A program made the position numbers and the translations under genes. The notes under the pieces were generated by a model, which worked only from the letters and a program-made list of their open reading frames with translations, ran no database searches and had not been told where the DNA came from. Below, one piece after another: positions 43,761-57,254 of a stretch of 64,000 nucleotides of DNA (positions within the stretch are counted from its first letter, which is position 1; each line of letters opens with the position of its first letter). Where the stretch lies: contig JBITNC010000001.1 of the NCBI GenBank assembly GCA_050084985.1, forward strand, positions 114,266,001-114,330,000. Direction: 5' to 3'. The stretch comes from Nageia nagi (Eukaryota > Pinophyta).

Positions 43761-46320
43761 ATCAAAATCATCATCAAGGATAAGTTTCCCATTCCATTCA
43801 TTGATGACATATTAGATGAATTGCATTAAAGTAAAATTATTCACCAAATTGTATCTTCACTCTAGGTATCATCAAATTAAGATGCATAGGGTTTATACCC
43901 TAAAGACCACTTTATGAACTCATGAAGGGTATTATGACTTCTTGGTGATGCCATTTGGTCTCACAAATACACCATCAACCTTACAAAGCCTCATGAATAA
44001 GTTATTGAAGCCATACATAAGAAAATTTGTATTGGTATTTTTTTAATGATATTTTGATCTATAACAAAAATTAGAAGGACCACCTTCAACACATAAGGTT
44101 GGTGCTATAATTGCTTTAAGATCACAAACTATTTGTGAAAATATCCAAAAGCATTCTTGGCTCAACATAAGTAGAATATTTGGCCATATTATTTTTGAAA
44201 AAGGTTTTCAAGTTGATCCAAGGAAAATTTAGACCATGGTTAATTGGCCACCTTCAAATACCCTAAAATATTTACAGGGATTCTTAGGATTGATAGGATA
44301 CTACCATTAGTTTGTTAGGGATTATGGAAAGATTACAACCCCTTTGATAGTCATACTTCAAAAAATTTCTTTCCATTAGACTGAAGCTTCCACTCATGCC
44401 TTTGAAAAAATCAAATAGGCCATATGTTTCATGCCAGTGTTAGCCATGCTATATCTTAGAAAAAATTCACCCTTGAATATGATTCATTAGGATTAGGAAT
44501 TGGTACAGTTCTTATGCAGGATAAAAGATCACAAGCATATCCTTGATTGTTAAAAATTTATCCAAATTCACCTATGATAAGGATATATTAGGCATTGTAC
44601 ATGCAATTCAACATTAGCACTAATATTTTTTTAGTAGCTATTTTCATATCAAAATAGATCATCATAGCCTAAAGCATTTCTTAGAATAGAGGGTATTCTC
44701 ACTTGAACAACATAAACAGGTCACCAAACTCCTTGGTTATGACTATGAGATCTCTAATAAAAATGGGAAGGATAATATGATAGTTGACACCTTATATAGG
44801 ATCCAAAAGGACTCTGATACAATCTCTACCTTCTTAGTCCTTCACACAGATGAGATTTAAAATATTAAAAATGCATGATAATAAGATCCCCATATTTTCA
44901 AAATCATTCAAGAGTTAAAGGTTGATTCCACATCACACAAACATTACTCTTGGCATAGAACCATATCAAACATCTCAAGTTGTATAGTACAAGAGTTGTA
45001 CTCCACACCCATTGGAGGGTATTTTGAATTTCTATGCTTATGCCTATGTAAAATACGATTTCTCTTTAGTAAGGAATTAAAAACTATATTAAGGATTTTG
45101 TTGATGCATTTGACACCTACTAACATCACAAAGGGGAGACTATGCAAGCATATGGCCTCTTTCAACCCCTTCCAAATTGAGAGACTCTTTAGGAGTATAT
45201 TTCAATGGACTTTATTGAAGGGCTTCCTTAATGTGTAGGTAAATCTATCATTTTAATTATTTTTGATAGGCTCACAAAGTATATATAATTTTTATGCATT
45301 ATTTAATCTTTACACAAGTACTAATATAGTCCACATATTCATGGAAAAACATTTTTAATTACATGGTATGCCCAAAACTATAGTTAGTGATTAAGATCCC
45401 ACTTTCACAAGAAAATTCTAGAAAGAATTTTTTAAGTTACAAGGGGTCCAATTGAAACATAACTAGACCTATCATCCTTAAACTGATGGAAAACCTGAAG
45501 TGGTCAACAAGAACCTTGAGGCACATCTTCATTATTTTTCATTTGAATAAGGTAAGTGGAGTCATTGGTTTTCATTAGTTGAATGGTGGTATAACACATC
45601 CCAAAACTCCTCTAGTTGGATGACCTCTTATAAAGCATTATATGATGAGCTACTATAATCCTTGACTTCCTATCTTCCAAGTGTTTCCAAAGTTGATGTA
45701 GAAGATATTTAGCTAACACAACACTAAGAGGTTTTGAAGGCTAACTTAGCATCAACTCAAAATAGGATGAATCAATAAATAGATCGCATCAACTCAAAAT
45801 AGGATGAATCAATAAATAGATCACCATCATTATGAATGCTAACTTATAGTTGGCGATATAGTTTTACTTTATCTACAACCTTATAAGAAAACATTAGTTA
45901 AATTAAAGTGTCATCAAAAGTTAACACCAAGGTTCTATGGATCTTATCATATTCTACAAAAGATTGGATAAGTTGCCTACAAATTGGAATTATCATGACC
46001 AAATTACAAGGTTCATCTAGTGTTTTGTGTCTCATTTCTTAAATAAGTACTACATAAACATGTTCTAATTCAAATGGTACTTCCCTAATCAGATAAAAAA
46101 GGATAATTACTACTCCAACTCATAGCCATCATCAATAAATGAAATTACCAACTTTACTTAAGGACAATCATAAAAGTTTTGGTTTAGTGGCAAGTTCTAC
46201 AACCTGAAGATACTACATAGGAACCACTCCATACTTTTCAAAAACAATTTATAAACTTCAAGCTTTGAAGACAAATCTTCTCTAAGGGATGTGGCATTTT
46301 ATGCCTCCACTATGGAACCA
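43760..46320 (+). mobile_element. Ty3/gypsy pol relic, heavily decayed
   Basis: Plus strand, many stops. The reverse transcriptase starts at KDKFPIPFIDDILDELH (about 43770), with [23 protein letters not shown] (about 43945) and IRKFVLVFF. Then come HIIFEKGFQVDPRKI and LQGFLGLIGYY (about 44180-44300) and RNase H pieces. Integrase pieces are visible from about 45370 (EFFKLQGVQL; YHP-stop-TDGKPEVVNKNLE; SLVEWWYNTS), with an FYGSYHILQKIG tail near 45930. It is the same general type as the element in intron 4 but much older. Confidence 0.8.
45749..45822. repeat. Perfect 37-bp tandem duplication
   Basis: The units 45749-45785 and 45786-45822 are identical. Because 37 is not a multiple of three, the duplication shifts the reading frame of the gypsy integrase relic in which it lies. 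Confidence 0.88.
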
Positions 46321-48715
46321 CAAAGAATGACTCATATTGTGATGTGGCATAGGTAGTGATGTGAAGGGTATATTAGAATATTATAAGGTAGCATATTTTT
46401 TCATAGAATAATATGTTTGTGGCATATTTTATTATAGAATATTGTGTGTGTATCATAGGATAATATTATGGCATATAATATAATGTATGTGGTTAATGTG
46501 TGTCATAATAATATTATGTATGTGTTAGAAAAGGGTGTATGAGGATAATATGAGGTGGATCATATAGAAAGCTAATTGTAATATATAAAATGGAATGAGA
46601 GGAACTAAAATGTTAAGCTTGAGAATTGTATCATTTTTCTACTACAAAGGAGGTTGCACCCTTAAATAGGCATGTGGTACTAAGTAAAGTTAATCTCTTC
46701 CCATTTTCTTTATATATTCATTGATTTATGTATTATTGGTTATTTACTACATTACCTTATAGTTTTTAATATAATATTGAGTACAAAATATAATATCAAT
46801 TTGATTCACTTAGCTCCAATCACTCTTGTAATGTAAATTCCATCCATAAGAAGAATTAATTCAAATCTTGTAGCTATTTATTTTATTTTATTTTAGAAGA
46901 AGCATATCACATGGTTTCCATGTATGATAGCTTTATGGTGTGAGTGGCTTAATAAAAATTGACAAACTCATTTTGCAATCACCATGAAGAAGGAAGCCAA
47001 AGAAAGCAAAGGTGGAAAACTCCACACCAACAACTACCCTCCACCCAAAGTGATTTTATTCAAATTTCGTTATTAAGAAATACCCTCAATAGAAAATACT
47101 TTATAGATTAGGCTTCCAATCAATCTCAAAAGAAACTATTTAAAATTAGCTTCACAATGCAAAACATGATACCAAAAATAGATATCGAATGCCCAAGTTA
47201 TGAAATTTGGAAAAGTTTTTATAAAAATAAGATATCTTGCTAAGAACTAATCTAAATGATTTAAAAGTTTGGACAAAGATGTGAAAAAATATAGATGTAG
47301 ATTTATACAAAAATTGGTAATAAAAATTCTTAATCAATCAAAATATATCACCAAATTATGAACTTTGGATAAGCTTTCATAAAAATATAATAACTTTCAC
47401 AAAATGTATCCAAATCACCTAAATTTTTGGGAGAATGACACATGTTAGAGATGGAATTGTATGTAAAAGTTCATGATAAAATTAGTAGTTAATCCAAAGA
47501 TATCTCTAAAATATGGTAGTAGTCTACTAAATCTCACTAAATAAATGATTTAGAAAACCAAATCAACAAACCTCTACAAGTCAAAAGGAAATGGATCATT
47601 TTTAAAAAATAATATCAAATATGCATGTCAATAATGAGAACATGCAAGGGTTTTAAGAATGATTCTAAAATCTTTCTAGCTCTAGTACCATGAAAGAAAT
47701 GATAGTAAAAAATAAAACACAACTAGATCTAAGATTTGGAAAGCATCATAATGAAAAATATAAGAGAAAATCTCAAGAACTGAGTCTATATATTATATTA
47801 TACAATAGAGAATCCTTGCCTAAATAGGAAAATACATATAATATGAGCCACTAGATCATAACAAAAAATGTTAATCATAATCGAATGGATCTCAACCATT
47901 TAAATATTAGCTAGTTATGATAAAGATAAAATAAATAAAAGGAAACTTTATATCTTTCTAAGCTTAAGACATAATCTAATAGGAAATCCTCATGCATATA
48001 GAACTTCTCAAACTTGGTTTACATCAAAATATTATGCAGCCTTCCCAATCTTAACATAGTGTGGGTTCAACATTTGAGAAAAAAACTATGCACCTGCTTT
48101 TATAAGAGAATACCAATCATGGTGAAGCCATATGGGGATCTAAAAAATTCTTTGCAAGCATAGAGGAATAAGCACATTGAGTGAATACATATTTATTTTG
48201 GAAGGAAGGAAACAATCACTACCACACTTCAATGCCTCAACTCATGATGTACACACACATTCAAATTAGTACTTAACAATGTTTACATAGATCTCAAAGA
48301 AGTGTGCCTGAAGATCTATACATTCATTGATAAGGATATTGGCACAAATTCAAGATAGTCGATTAGCAAACTACTTCAATATTGCTCATACTTCTCCTTA
48401 ATTTCAACAACTCATGAATTTTTGCAAATAATTTTTTGACAAGCTTAGGGTATACAAGAAAATATATCTTCACCATTATGTTTTGATACAATGAAAATAT
48501 TTACAATATTATCTTATTCATGAGTTATATTTATACATAGGAATGTAACCAACTAGGTTATCTTCATTTACCCAATACAGAATGTAACAAATTGATCACA
48601 TGACTCCTATGATAAACACAAAAACTCATGATGTAATAATCCTAACAAACTAAATATGGGTGATCCATGAGTGCATCCAAATAATAAACTTACTAATAAT
48701 GTAATATGTTCTAGC
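46321..48715. other. Downstream of the gypsy relic: possible LTR, then non-coding
   Basis: After a TCTAAGGGATG purine-rich stretch at about 46298, a TGTGGCATTTTATGCC could start a 3' LTR. AATATATAAAATGG at about 46580 resembles its TATA box. The far edge could not be set. From about 46850 to 48715 I see only AT-rich DNA with no recognisable coding region. Confidence 0.35.
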
Positions 48716-48716
48716 A

Positions 48717-48960
48717 GAAGCTAATAAATATAAAGTAGTGATTGTATGACTACATCTTGATAGTTCTTAACTATGGGGTGTTATTAGTTATGGATAGTGA
48801 TTCTTGCTCATTCAAACAATGGAAAATCATGTGATATATTGAGGAGAATAAAATGATAGATTATGTGATATATTGAGAAGAATAAAATGATGTACTCATT
48901 AGAATTTATATGCTTATCCATTTATAATATGAACTTGATTGATTATGCATAATATGAGAA
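48717..48960. repeat. Dispersed repeat, copy 1
   Basis: Matches 49449-49690 in direct orientation. Shared words include ATGATTGTATGACTA-like, TAGTTCTTAA, TGATATATTGA, AGAATAAAATGATGTA and TTATCCATTTATAATATGAA. About 730 bp separate the copies. The family is not recognised. Confidence 0.7.
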
Positions 48961-49448
48961 GACTAAAGTATTGAAATTAGAATAATAAGAAGGCACCATA
49001 GATTCTTTAAGCTAATTATCATCTATTCTATAAGGCATGTGTTATTTTTCCACTTTAAACTAATGTAACGAGTATATTCTTATAAAAGCACATGCTCTAG
49101 TAAATTATATTAATGTCAAATAGACACCAATTGATCTATTTGCAGGCAGTTGTAGTAGGCCATTATATAGCATGTGTGTCTTCAAATGACTTGAAATTTT
49201 GGTATTATGTGTTTGAATACTTGTGACTGGTTGTTAAAAAATTCACAGAAGGATCCCAAAAATGAAGAATGCTGATTATCTCTCATAGATAAACACTTGA
49301 AAGATAATAAAAGTAAATATTTTAAAAAATTTAATTCCATGAAAAATTCAAAATTTTACAAATACAAAAATAAAAAAACTTGGTAACTTATTATTTTTGT
49401 TAAACATAAATGATTCATAATGAATCTTAACAATAAATCTTTTATAAT

Positions 49449-49690
49449 GTAATATTTCTAGAAGCTAATCAATTTAAATAATGATTGTATGACTATATCT
49501 TAATAGTTCTTAATTATAGGTATTATAAATATGGATAACGATTTTTGCTCATTTGAATAATGGAAGTTCATATGATATATTGAACATAAAATTATAGATT
49601 ATATGATGTATTAAGGAGAATAAAATGATGTATTCATTAGAATATTATAGGCTTATCCATTTATAATATGAACTTAATTCATTATGTACA
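49449..49690. repeat. Dispersed repeat, copy 2
   Basis: Partner of 48717-48960. Its right end stops just where the RAD23-like pseudogene begins, so the junction near 49690 is probably an insertion or duplication breakpoint. Confidence 0.7.
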
Positions 49691-50032
49691 ATATGAAAAA
49701 TCAGCCCAATGCCGCTCAATAACATTCCCGATTCTCGGATTCCAAGCTTTCAAGCCCCTAACAATGGGCTCCAATACCAAAGGATTCTGGGTAAGCATAG
49801 CCTGAAGTTTAACGAAGTTGGGATTCTCACGCAACCGTGATAAAAATGAAATTAAACGTTTTCTTGTTGTGACGCATAACAACAAGGGGAAATCTGTTCT
49901 CTGTCAGCTTGTTTTGTTCTACAGTGGTGTTATTTGCGAGATGTTTTGCATCGTAAGTTAATAATTGCTGGTCATAAGGATAACTTGAAGGTCGAACTGG
50001 TTTCCGTCCAGGGTTTTGACGGTGAGCCTCAT
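49682..50032 (-). pseudogene. RAD23-like pseudogene: UBL fragment joined to XPC-binding domain
   Basis: RAD23 proteins shuttle ubiquitinated substrates to the proteasome and bind the XPC repair factor. On the minus strand from ATG 50032 the frame reads MRLTVKTLDGNQFDLQVI, the usual start of the ubiquitin-like domain. After a loss of about 22-24 codons it resumes in another frame at YPYDQQLL....TTVEQNKLTENRFPLVVM (to about 49860). Another frame change leads into LSRLRENPNFVKLQAML, then TQNPLVLEPIVRGLKAWNP, the XPC-binding (STI1-like) domain. The linker, both UBA domains and the true C-terminus are absent. The match to two RAD23 domains in the right order makes the origin fairly certain. It cannot encode a working protein. 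Confidence 0.72.
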
Positions 50033-50350
50033 TAAGATTTTGGCATTTCAGACCTTCCAAGAGACTGGGCTTTGCATGCTATGGTTGAGATTACAAGATA
50101 GAAGGAAGAAGGTGGTGTGACACGGCTGTTGATTTTTGTTGGAAGCGACTCTTCTTTTCCAATGAGAAAACTATTCTTATTTTCATAGTGTTTTTCTTTT
50201 ATGAATATAAATTCTTCACTAAAGTTCGTAGAAATATTTTTATGAAAATATAAATATATTTCTTACATTTAATGTGATGATAGAAAATATTAGTGATTTT
50301 ATATATATTATAGTAGACAATCATTCTTATCATCTAATGATATTATTTTT
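50033..50350 (-). other. 5' flank of the RAD23-like pseudogene, shared with 56990-57365
   Basis: This sequence, upstream of the pseudogene ATG in the minus sense, matches 56990-57365 in the same orientation (shared ATTAAGATTTTGGCATTTCA, CGACTCTTCTTTTC-like and ACTATTCTTATTTTCATAGT blocks, and the ATGATATTATT end). It therefore moved or was duplicated together with the RAD23 5' end. Confidence 0.75.
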
Positions 50351-50904
50351 AGGTGAAGGTTATTTGTTGTTTAAATTTCATCATAAAGGATGGATATATA
50401 TCAAAAATTTTGTCATCATCCATCATTCAATTCCGTCATTTTGTGTTATATATATGTAAAAGGTTTATCTATATACACAAGTTTTATTATACATGCTCAT
50501 GCTTTAGTATATATGTTCAATCTTTATTATATATGCCTAGGCTTTACCATATATGCTTAGGCTTTAGTGAAAAAATCAAAGTCCTAAACACAAATTCAAA
50601 AATCAGCTTTCCAAAGACTTGAACCTAAATCATTCATCTCAAATTCAAATATCTTAACCACTATGCACAACATTTTGTTTCTAGAAAACTGTTTTATTTT
50701 TTTAGTTTAACTTATATTAATTGATATATGTCCAATGTTTATTGATATATGTCCAACATTTATTATTATACAACCAATGTTTATATATGGAGGGGAGCAG
50801 AGCAAAGAGATCAACAACAAGGAAGGGCAAGATTTTTGATGTACTCCTAATGTTTGTGGTATAATTTGGGCAACAAATAGCCATTTTCTTATCTTTATTG
50901 TTAA
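50351..50904. other. Non-coding stretch with short repeats
   Basis: Short degenerate repeats such as TTTATTATATATGC (50480-50560) and ATTGATATATGTCCAA (50720-50755, two near-identical copies). No gene is supported. Confidence 0.5.
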
Positions 50905-51005
50905 TTTTTTTGAATGAAAAGGATCTTGTATTAAAGTAAAATCTCTTTCATAAAAAAAGCGGTGGGTGGAATTAAGCACACCCTATGTAAAATACCTTGA
51001 TTTTC
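50905..51005 (-). mobile_element. LINE 3' end (minus strand)
   Basis: Read on the minus strand: GGTGTGCTTAATTCCACCCA, CCGCTTTTTTTATGAAAGAG, then CTTTTCATTC and a short A run. This parallels the plus-strand terminus at about 9298-9385 (GGTGTGCTCAATCCCACC ... TTTTCATCC-A15). It is probably the tail of a related, older LINE. The 5' part is not recognisable. Confidence 0.55.
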
Positions 51006-52374
51006 AAAGTAACAAAAAGTTAGGATGAGAAGTTCAATCCTTAAATAAAATGCAACTTTTGAATACAAATAATTCATAAAAAACCACTTATTGTGAAGTG
51101 AAATAAACAATGCATAATCATCTAAGTAATTATGAAGGTGAGGAGGGATGAAACTATACACATCACCTGATATGCCCATTCTTCACCACTTGGATTAGAC
51201 ACACCCTAACCATCATTTTCATAATTTCCTTTAGAGTCATTATTGCCAGCTTTAACAATGGCATCATGATAAGTAATAGAAGGATTAGTTGTATCTCCCC
51301 AATCCACTACTAGCTAGGATGGTTCTAGATGAACATCTTAGCCACTCTAATGTTAGGAGGAGGAAGGTTCACTAGCACATAAGTGCTTGGGGTTTGGTGG
51401 AGGTTGAGACTAGTCATATCTTAATGCAAGACCTAAGGTTCATTCACAAGAGTGACACTTGGTATGAGAGGTACAATCCCTCTGGATTGGAAAAATTCAT
51501 AGATTACTTTGAAATAATTATTTGAGAAAGTTTTAAACACAATTCCTCTTTTGTTTCAATATTCTATATAAAAAGGATGCAAATAATTAATAAAGTAACT
51601 TCTAAGTTATAAATTGATATACAACATTAATTAAAACAAAATTTAAAAAATAACTTACCATTCAAGTCGATTTGAATTTGGTAAGTTTCCTCTAAATAGG
51701 TTTTGTCTTCTTGAGACAAGAGAGCTTTCAATGTAACTTTGAATACATCATCACCATGCTACAGTAAACCAGTCAACCAACTTATGTTTATAGGAGAAAC
51801 ACCAAAAGAAAAGCTTTTTGATTCTATAACCACATAAAATGTTGCTTGTTTGGTATCATAAACAAACATAAGATAGTCTAATAAATTAGAATTTGTTTCA
51901 AATTGAGTTATAAAAATAATACCTCTAAACCTTGTTTCGTCTACCCAATCTGAGTAACATTATGGGGTAAACAAAGATAAAATACTAGCTCATGATAAAT
52001 TTCTATATGAAAATCAATCGTTGGTGGATGATAAGGGACATAATTTTGTTGGAGTGTTAAATATGTTGGTAAAAAGGTTAGAAAATATGGTTAAAAGTAA
52101 AATATTGCAAGCAAAAATAAAGAAAATGGTAGCTATGATAGGTTAGAATAATCCAAAAGTACCACGTAAATCTTATTTATTTAAAAAGTATGCCACATGG
52201 CATCCTACTATAAGTTGGAGATAAGATTTATAGAAAAAGATAGCTCTAGATAGGTGGAAAAATGATATAATGATAGAAAATGAGTCACCTATTACCTATA
52301 TATAGATAATTTACATGTGGCATCATGACTTGATAGTTGACATACATGACGAAGGTAGAGGGATGTAGTATGTT
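51006..52374. other. Non-coding stretch
   Basis: No gene or element recognised. Small frames have no known domains. Confidence 0.5.
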
Positions 52375-52575
52375 GTACAATAGCTAGACTACCACTACAT
52401 AGTAGTAGGCTACTTCTGCATGGTAGCAAACTGCTACCATGGGATTGTAGTCTAGATACTGCATGGTAGTAGCTTGCCACTGATAGCTTGCTACAGCTTG
52501 GCAGAAGCTTATTATCACTTTAGTGGAAGCTTGCTACCACCACTACACCTAGTAGAAGTCTTCTACCATCAGGGT
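52375..52575. repeat. CTACCA/TGGTAG-rich short-repeat patch
   Basis: Words such as CTACCA, GTAGTAG, GCATGGTAG and GCTTGCTACCA recur in both orientations about ten times in 200 bp (for example ACTACCACTACATAGTAGTA and GGTAGTAGCTTGCCAC). The mix of direct and inverted copies could fold into many small hairpins. Its GC content stands out from the surroundings. Confidence 0.6.
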
Positions 52576-55500
52576 TCATTTTAAGATCCTTTCCTAAAAC
52601 ATAACTTGAAATTCTTTTCTAAAAATAGCTAAAATAAAATGAGTCTTTTTCTAAAAATAGGTAAAAAATAAAAAAAAAACCAAAGAAATCCTAAAGTAAC
52701 CCTAAAAATATCTTTTTTTAAAAATAGCTAAAACAAAATGAGTCAGATTGCACCCAAAATTGGCATGCGCTTCCCTCTTATAATAATCAGCTTTAATTTA
52801 AAATACTAGGACTCAACTTAATGTATAATAAAAGATATTAAAGTTCTAACATACAAAAAAGTTTAAAAATCTTGAGAACATAAAGCATAAGTTAATTTTG
52901 GGATACTAGATGGAGGAGTTAGGTCCTAAAAATATGATTTTTAGAGGGTCTAGCATAATAAAATTTAGATATATGCAAAACATGCACATGGATTCGCATT
53001 TTAAATTTTAAGACAAATAGATATCACGGTCAAAAGTTATGGCTTTGGCAAGGTACATCATACCTAATTACTGATTAGATTATAAAAAATAACATATGGA
53101 TCTAGCAAAAAATATCCTAATTTAGATGAAAGTATATTATTAAAATATATTTAGGCCTATAATCCTAACCACTTATGATATTCCTCAAGGAAGTACTTTT
53201 GATTGCTTGAGAAATGAGGATCTTACTCTGAAAGTACAAATAGTTCTACTATTGTTAGATGTGGATGTAGTTCTTCAAATATAATGTTGAAATAAAACTT
53301 ATTTATAAAAGATTTAATCCCTGTTACAAGAAATATGAAATACATTATTGGATTAAAATTCAATATTAATAACCCATATTATGAGAAAATAAAATGTAGG
53401 GGTTGGTTTAATGCTGGAAAACTGAGTGCATAAAAAATTAAGTTATAGAAGTTGATATAGATAATGATACTCAAAAGATTTTTAAATCAAATAAGAAAGT
53501 TGATATTATTTCTATAACCAAAAAATAATAAAAATATTACTTTATTAGGGTTATTTACAGAATACGTAGTTTACCAATTTAATAATAAAATTATAGAAAA
53601 ATAATGATACAAGTGATGACAATGATGTATTCAACCTTAAACTATCAAAACTAGAAAATGAAAGATACAAATCTATATGTTACCTATGATGATGATCAAA
53701 GGTGATATCCATATGAAAGGGAATGAATGATGAGCTTCTTCAAAGAAAAAAATTCAAAATCCATCCTCATCCTAGTGATAGTTTCTATAAAATATCACTT
53801 GCAAATGAATAAAAGGTCTAGAAGGAATGTGAACCTCAAAGTATAACAATTTCCAGAAATGATAGGTGGCATAAAGAAACATTAGTCAATAATGACACAA
53901 GTAATTGTCACCTATCAATGATTCAAGATTATGTAAGATCATGTCATATCTATGATCATGCACACCCTTGCACCTTTATCAGTAACAGGTAAATTGCCAA
54001 GGCTCCTCCTTGGGCTTATTATGATGTCGATTGACTTGTTACCATAAAATATAAAGGTATATAAGAGTGCACATTGATAAAGGCATTTATTTAATAAATT
54101 AAATAAATCATTTCAAATAACTAAAAGGGTATTTTAATGAAATTAAAATTCCTTTTTAGGTGTTAGCAATTATAGAGAGAATTAAAAAATTAGGAGGTGG
54201 TGTTATAGAATAATGGGGAAGAAAAGAATGAAACAATCCAAGTATTTATAAAATATGAAGATCTTTATTGGAAGTTAAGTGGCATGCATGACAAGAAGAA
54301 GGTAATGCAAATAACTCTATGGAGTTGTAAATGTAAATTATAAGATTTTTTGATGATTCATAAGAATACATTTATATAAATGAATATTGATCTTGTAAAT
54401 AGATATCTCCTTCCTCTAGTGATCTTTGGTCCTAAAATTTTTAATCCTCTATCATAATATCATCTTAAGATTTATATGATTACCTTTAAATAACTACAAA
54501 TTAGTGAATGTAACTCTTTTTATATCAAAAATATTAAAAGGTTTATAACTTTTTACACTTTTTAAAAATATAAAAAATATTATGATATATGCTTCCTCTA
54601 TATTTTTTAAGGTGTTATTATATTCATGGCAATCAAAATACAAACCTATTTCTTGTAAGGACTAACAATGGGTGTTGCCCTTCTTCGTTACCAAAGAAAA
54701 AGAAAAAGAAAAATGCATTCAATATTGATGTTCCTCAAACATACCAAGTTTAAAGATTAACATAAAGGAGATAAATAAAACTCCATATTATTATTGAAAA
54801 AAAAAATGTTGATCCAATCGATGAGTCATTTCATGGAAATATCAAATATGGTGCTAGAGTTGTTGAAAAATGTTCTTTAAAAACTCAAAAGAAATGACTT
54901 ATTCAATAAAAACTCCTTTATTATATTTTTTTTTATCTTGTAGAGAATTATATGTAGCTTTTCCCTATATAATTATTTTTCATAATCCCCAAACAAATGT
55001 TATTAAGAAAATAAGATACCCTAATATTTGAAGAATATGTACCAGTTTCACTAAAAAATAAATAAAAAAATATAAAATATTATCCATTTATAAGAAAAAT
55101 GCATATATAAAATTTTCACTCTTTTTTCCAAAATGAGTTTTAATTTCATGAAAAAATAATATTAAAAACTCCCTCAAATATATGCTTGAAGTCAAGATTT
55201 TCCATTAATATTACCTTGACCATATACTTGTAGCTCCAAGGCTAAGGGTTGGCTCACCAAGTCTTTTCTAAGCCCAAAATTGTGCTTGAAATTGAGATAA
55301 ATATATTTTAATACATCAAGATTCCTATATAAAGAGATGCTAATTTTTTTAAGTATTGTGTTGTTGGGATTATGAACCTAAATAGGGATCTTGATATGAA
55401 CTTTGTTAAAATTAGAATCCCAATTTTCTACCACGTAGTGTAAGTCCTAATACTTCATCTTAAGTGAACTCAAATTTCTACACACACCCACCATCTCTGA

Positions 55501-56025
55501 TAATATATTAATTATAATGATATTATTCCTTCAATGTAAGGAATAAAGTATAGATGAGGATCATTAAGAACCTCAAGGAGTAAAATAAGATGATTTCTAT
55601 TAAAATATTAATTAGAATGATCTTGATTAAGAAGATGATCAAGAAAAAGATATTCATCTTGAAGAGGAAACTACAAATGAAGATGAGATTCCAAGAAAAG
55701 TACTAGAAGAAAAGAAACCTTTTCAAGGATAGACTACAAAAGAGAGTAAGATAATATAAAAGTCATAGATGGATTATATAAAATTGATATTCAAATTTTG
55801 TTTCCAAAAAAAAGTGAGATATCTAAACAACATGATTCAATTAGTTGTAGATCAACATAAAGATAAAGTTGGGATATTTAGTTCTCAATGAAATAAGATG
55901 ATATAAATTTTTATAAGATGAGATATGTCACAAATTCCTAGATTATATAAATCAACACCAAGAGGAATGTGACTAATTGATAAGGTGCATTCCCCTAATA
56001 ATCCAAGAGATTAATTCAGATTGTT
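52576..56025. other. Long AT-rich stretch without recognisable genes
   Basis: No open frame or motif on either strand could be tied to a known family over about 3.4 kb. It may be very old transposon sequence. Confidence 0.5.
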
Positions 56026-56540
56026 AATTTTTATATTAAAATTGTTAAAAGGTTCATCATCATTATAAATTATCTTATTGTAATGTGACAAGTATTCAAA
56101 TGATGTATATGGTTATCACCTTTAATCATATCAACTATTATTTATCATTATCAAATTAAACTTGATGATATTTAGTTTATCCTTCATGATAGAAGCTCAA
56201 TAATCAAGAAGATCAATTATGGTTTGGAAATGAAAGACAAACTATCTTATAAAAGTTATAGTTAGTTTACAATGGATATTCTATTGTATTACATGTATTT
56301 GACTTATATTATGAAAAGAAATATTTTTTTATGGTTTGTATACTTGATTATATATTAGAAGTTTTATTAGTTTGGTTTATAGTACACAATATCATAGTTC
56401 TCTTCAAAGCTTGATATATGTTAATTAAATACATTATATTATTGCATATTATCTTTATTATCAATGGAAAAAATTTACTCATATAGCATTCATGTTTCTT
56501 TAATTTCACTTTAACCAATTTTTTTGAGTAAAGGGTAAAA
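56026..56540. repeat. Direct repeat A
   Basis: Matches repeat B (57370-57880) in the same orientation, offset about 1345 bp. Shared stretches include TTAAACTTGATGATATTTAG, TCAATAATCAAGAAGAT, GAAAGACAAACTATCT-like and CATAGTTCTCTTCAAAGCT. The homology ends near 56540, next to a LINE-tail-like sequence on the minus strand (GACCCAACC-T7 ... TTTACTC-A7). Confidence 0.8.
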
Positions 56541-56839
56541 CTTTTATTCAAAAAAAGGTTGGGTCATACAATTTGGACAAATTTAGGATATGATTCAACT
56601 TAGCTCCTTTATAAAATCAAATCTAACTTTTGATATTTCAAATCTTCTCTATTGTATTCTCTGTTGTTTGAGATTTTAACCTTCATTCCTATTTTTCAAG
56701 AATCTCAATTTACATTCAATTTTTAGTGCTTTATTTTATGGATATTTACGGAGTTGAGTCCATATTTCAAGTACATCCTCTTCCATCTAAGAATCCTCCT
56801 TGATTTTTGAATGTAGAGTCTCTATTAGCTTCCTTGTTG

Positions 56840-56989
56840 TGATTCCACAAATCCTTTCTTCTTGGAATAAGGATAACATCCACCCTAAAGAAGTTGTATT
56901 TATTTTTTTAGATCTATAATTGTGTTGATGGGATGTATTTGGAGGTCAAATTAGTTTTCATCTAGGGTTTTGATGGTGAGCTTCATTAA
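56840..56989 (-). pseudogene. RAD23-like UBL 5' fragment (second copy)
   Basis: On the minus strand from ATG 56989: MKLTIKTLDEN, a stop, FDLQIHPINTIIDLKK, a stop, then IQLL, a stop, GGCYPYSKKKG. This is the first half of the RAD23 ubiquitin-like domain in the normal order. It retains the part (INTI..LKK.IQ...G) that is deleted in the copy at 49682-50032, and it lacks everything after about codon 45. The two copies are therefore independent remnants of one original gene or duplicate, not parent and offspring. Confidence 0.65.
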
Positions 56990-57191
56990 GATTTTGGCAT
57001 TTCATACCTTCCAAGTGACTAGGCTTTGCATGGTATGGTAGTTTTTAGAGTTGATATTACAAGAGAGAAGAAGGTGGTGATACATGACTGTTGATTTTTA
57101 TTGTAAGTGACTCTTCTTTTCTAATGAGGAAACTATTCTTATTTTCATAGTGTTTTCTTTTATAACTATAAATATATTGCTTACATTTAAT

Positions 57192-57254
<63 letters not shown>

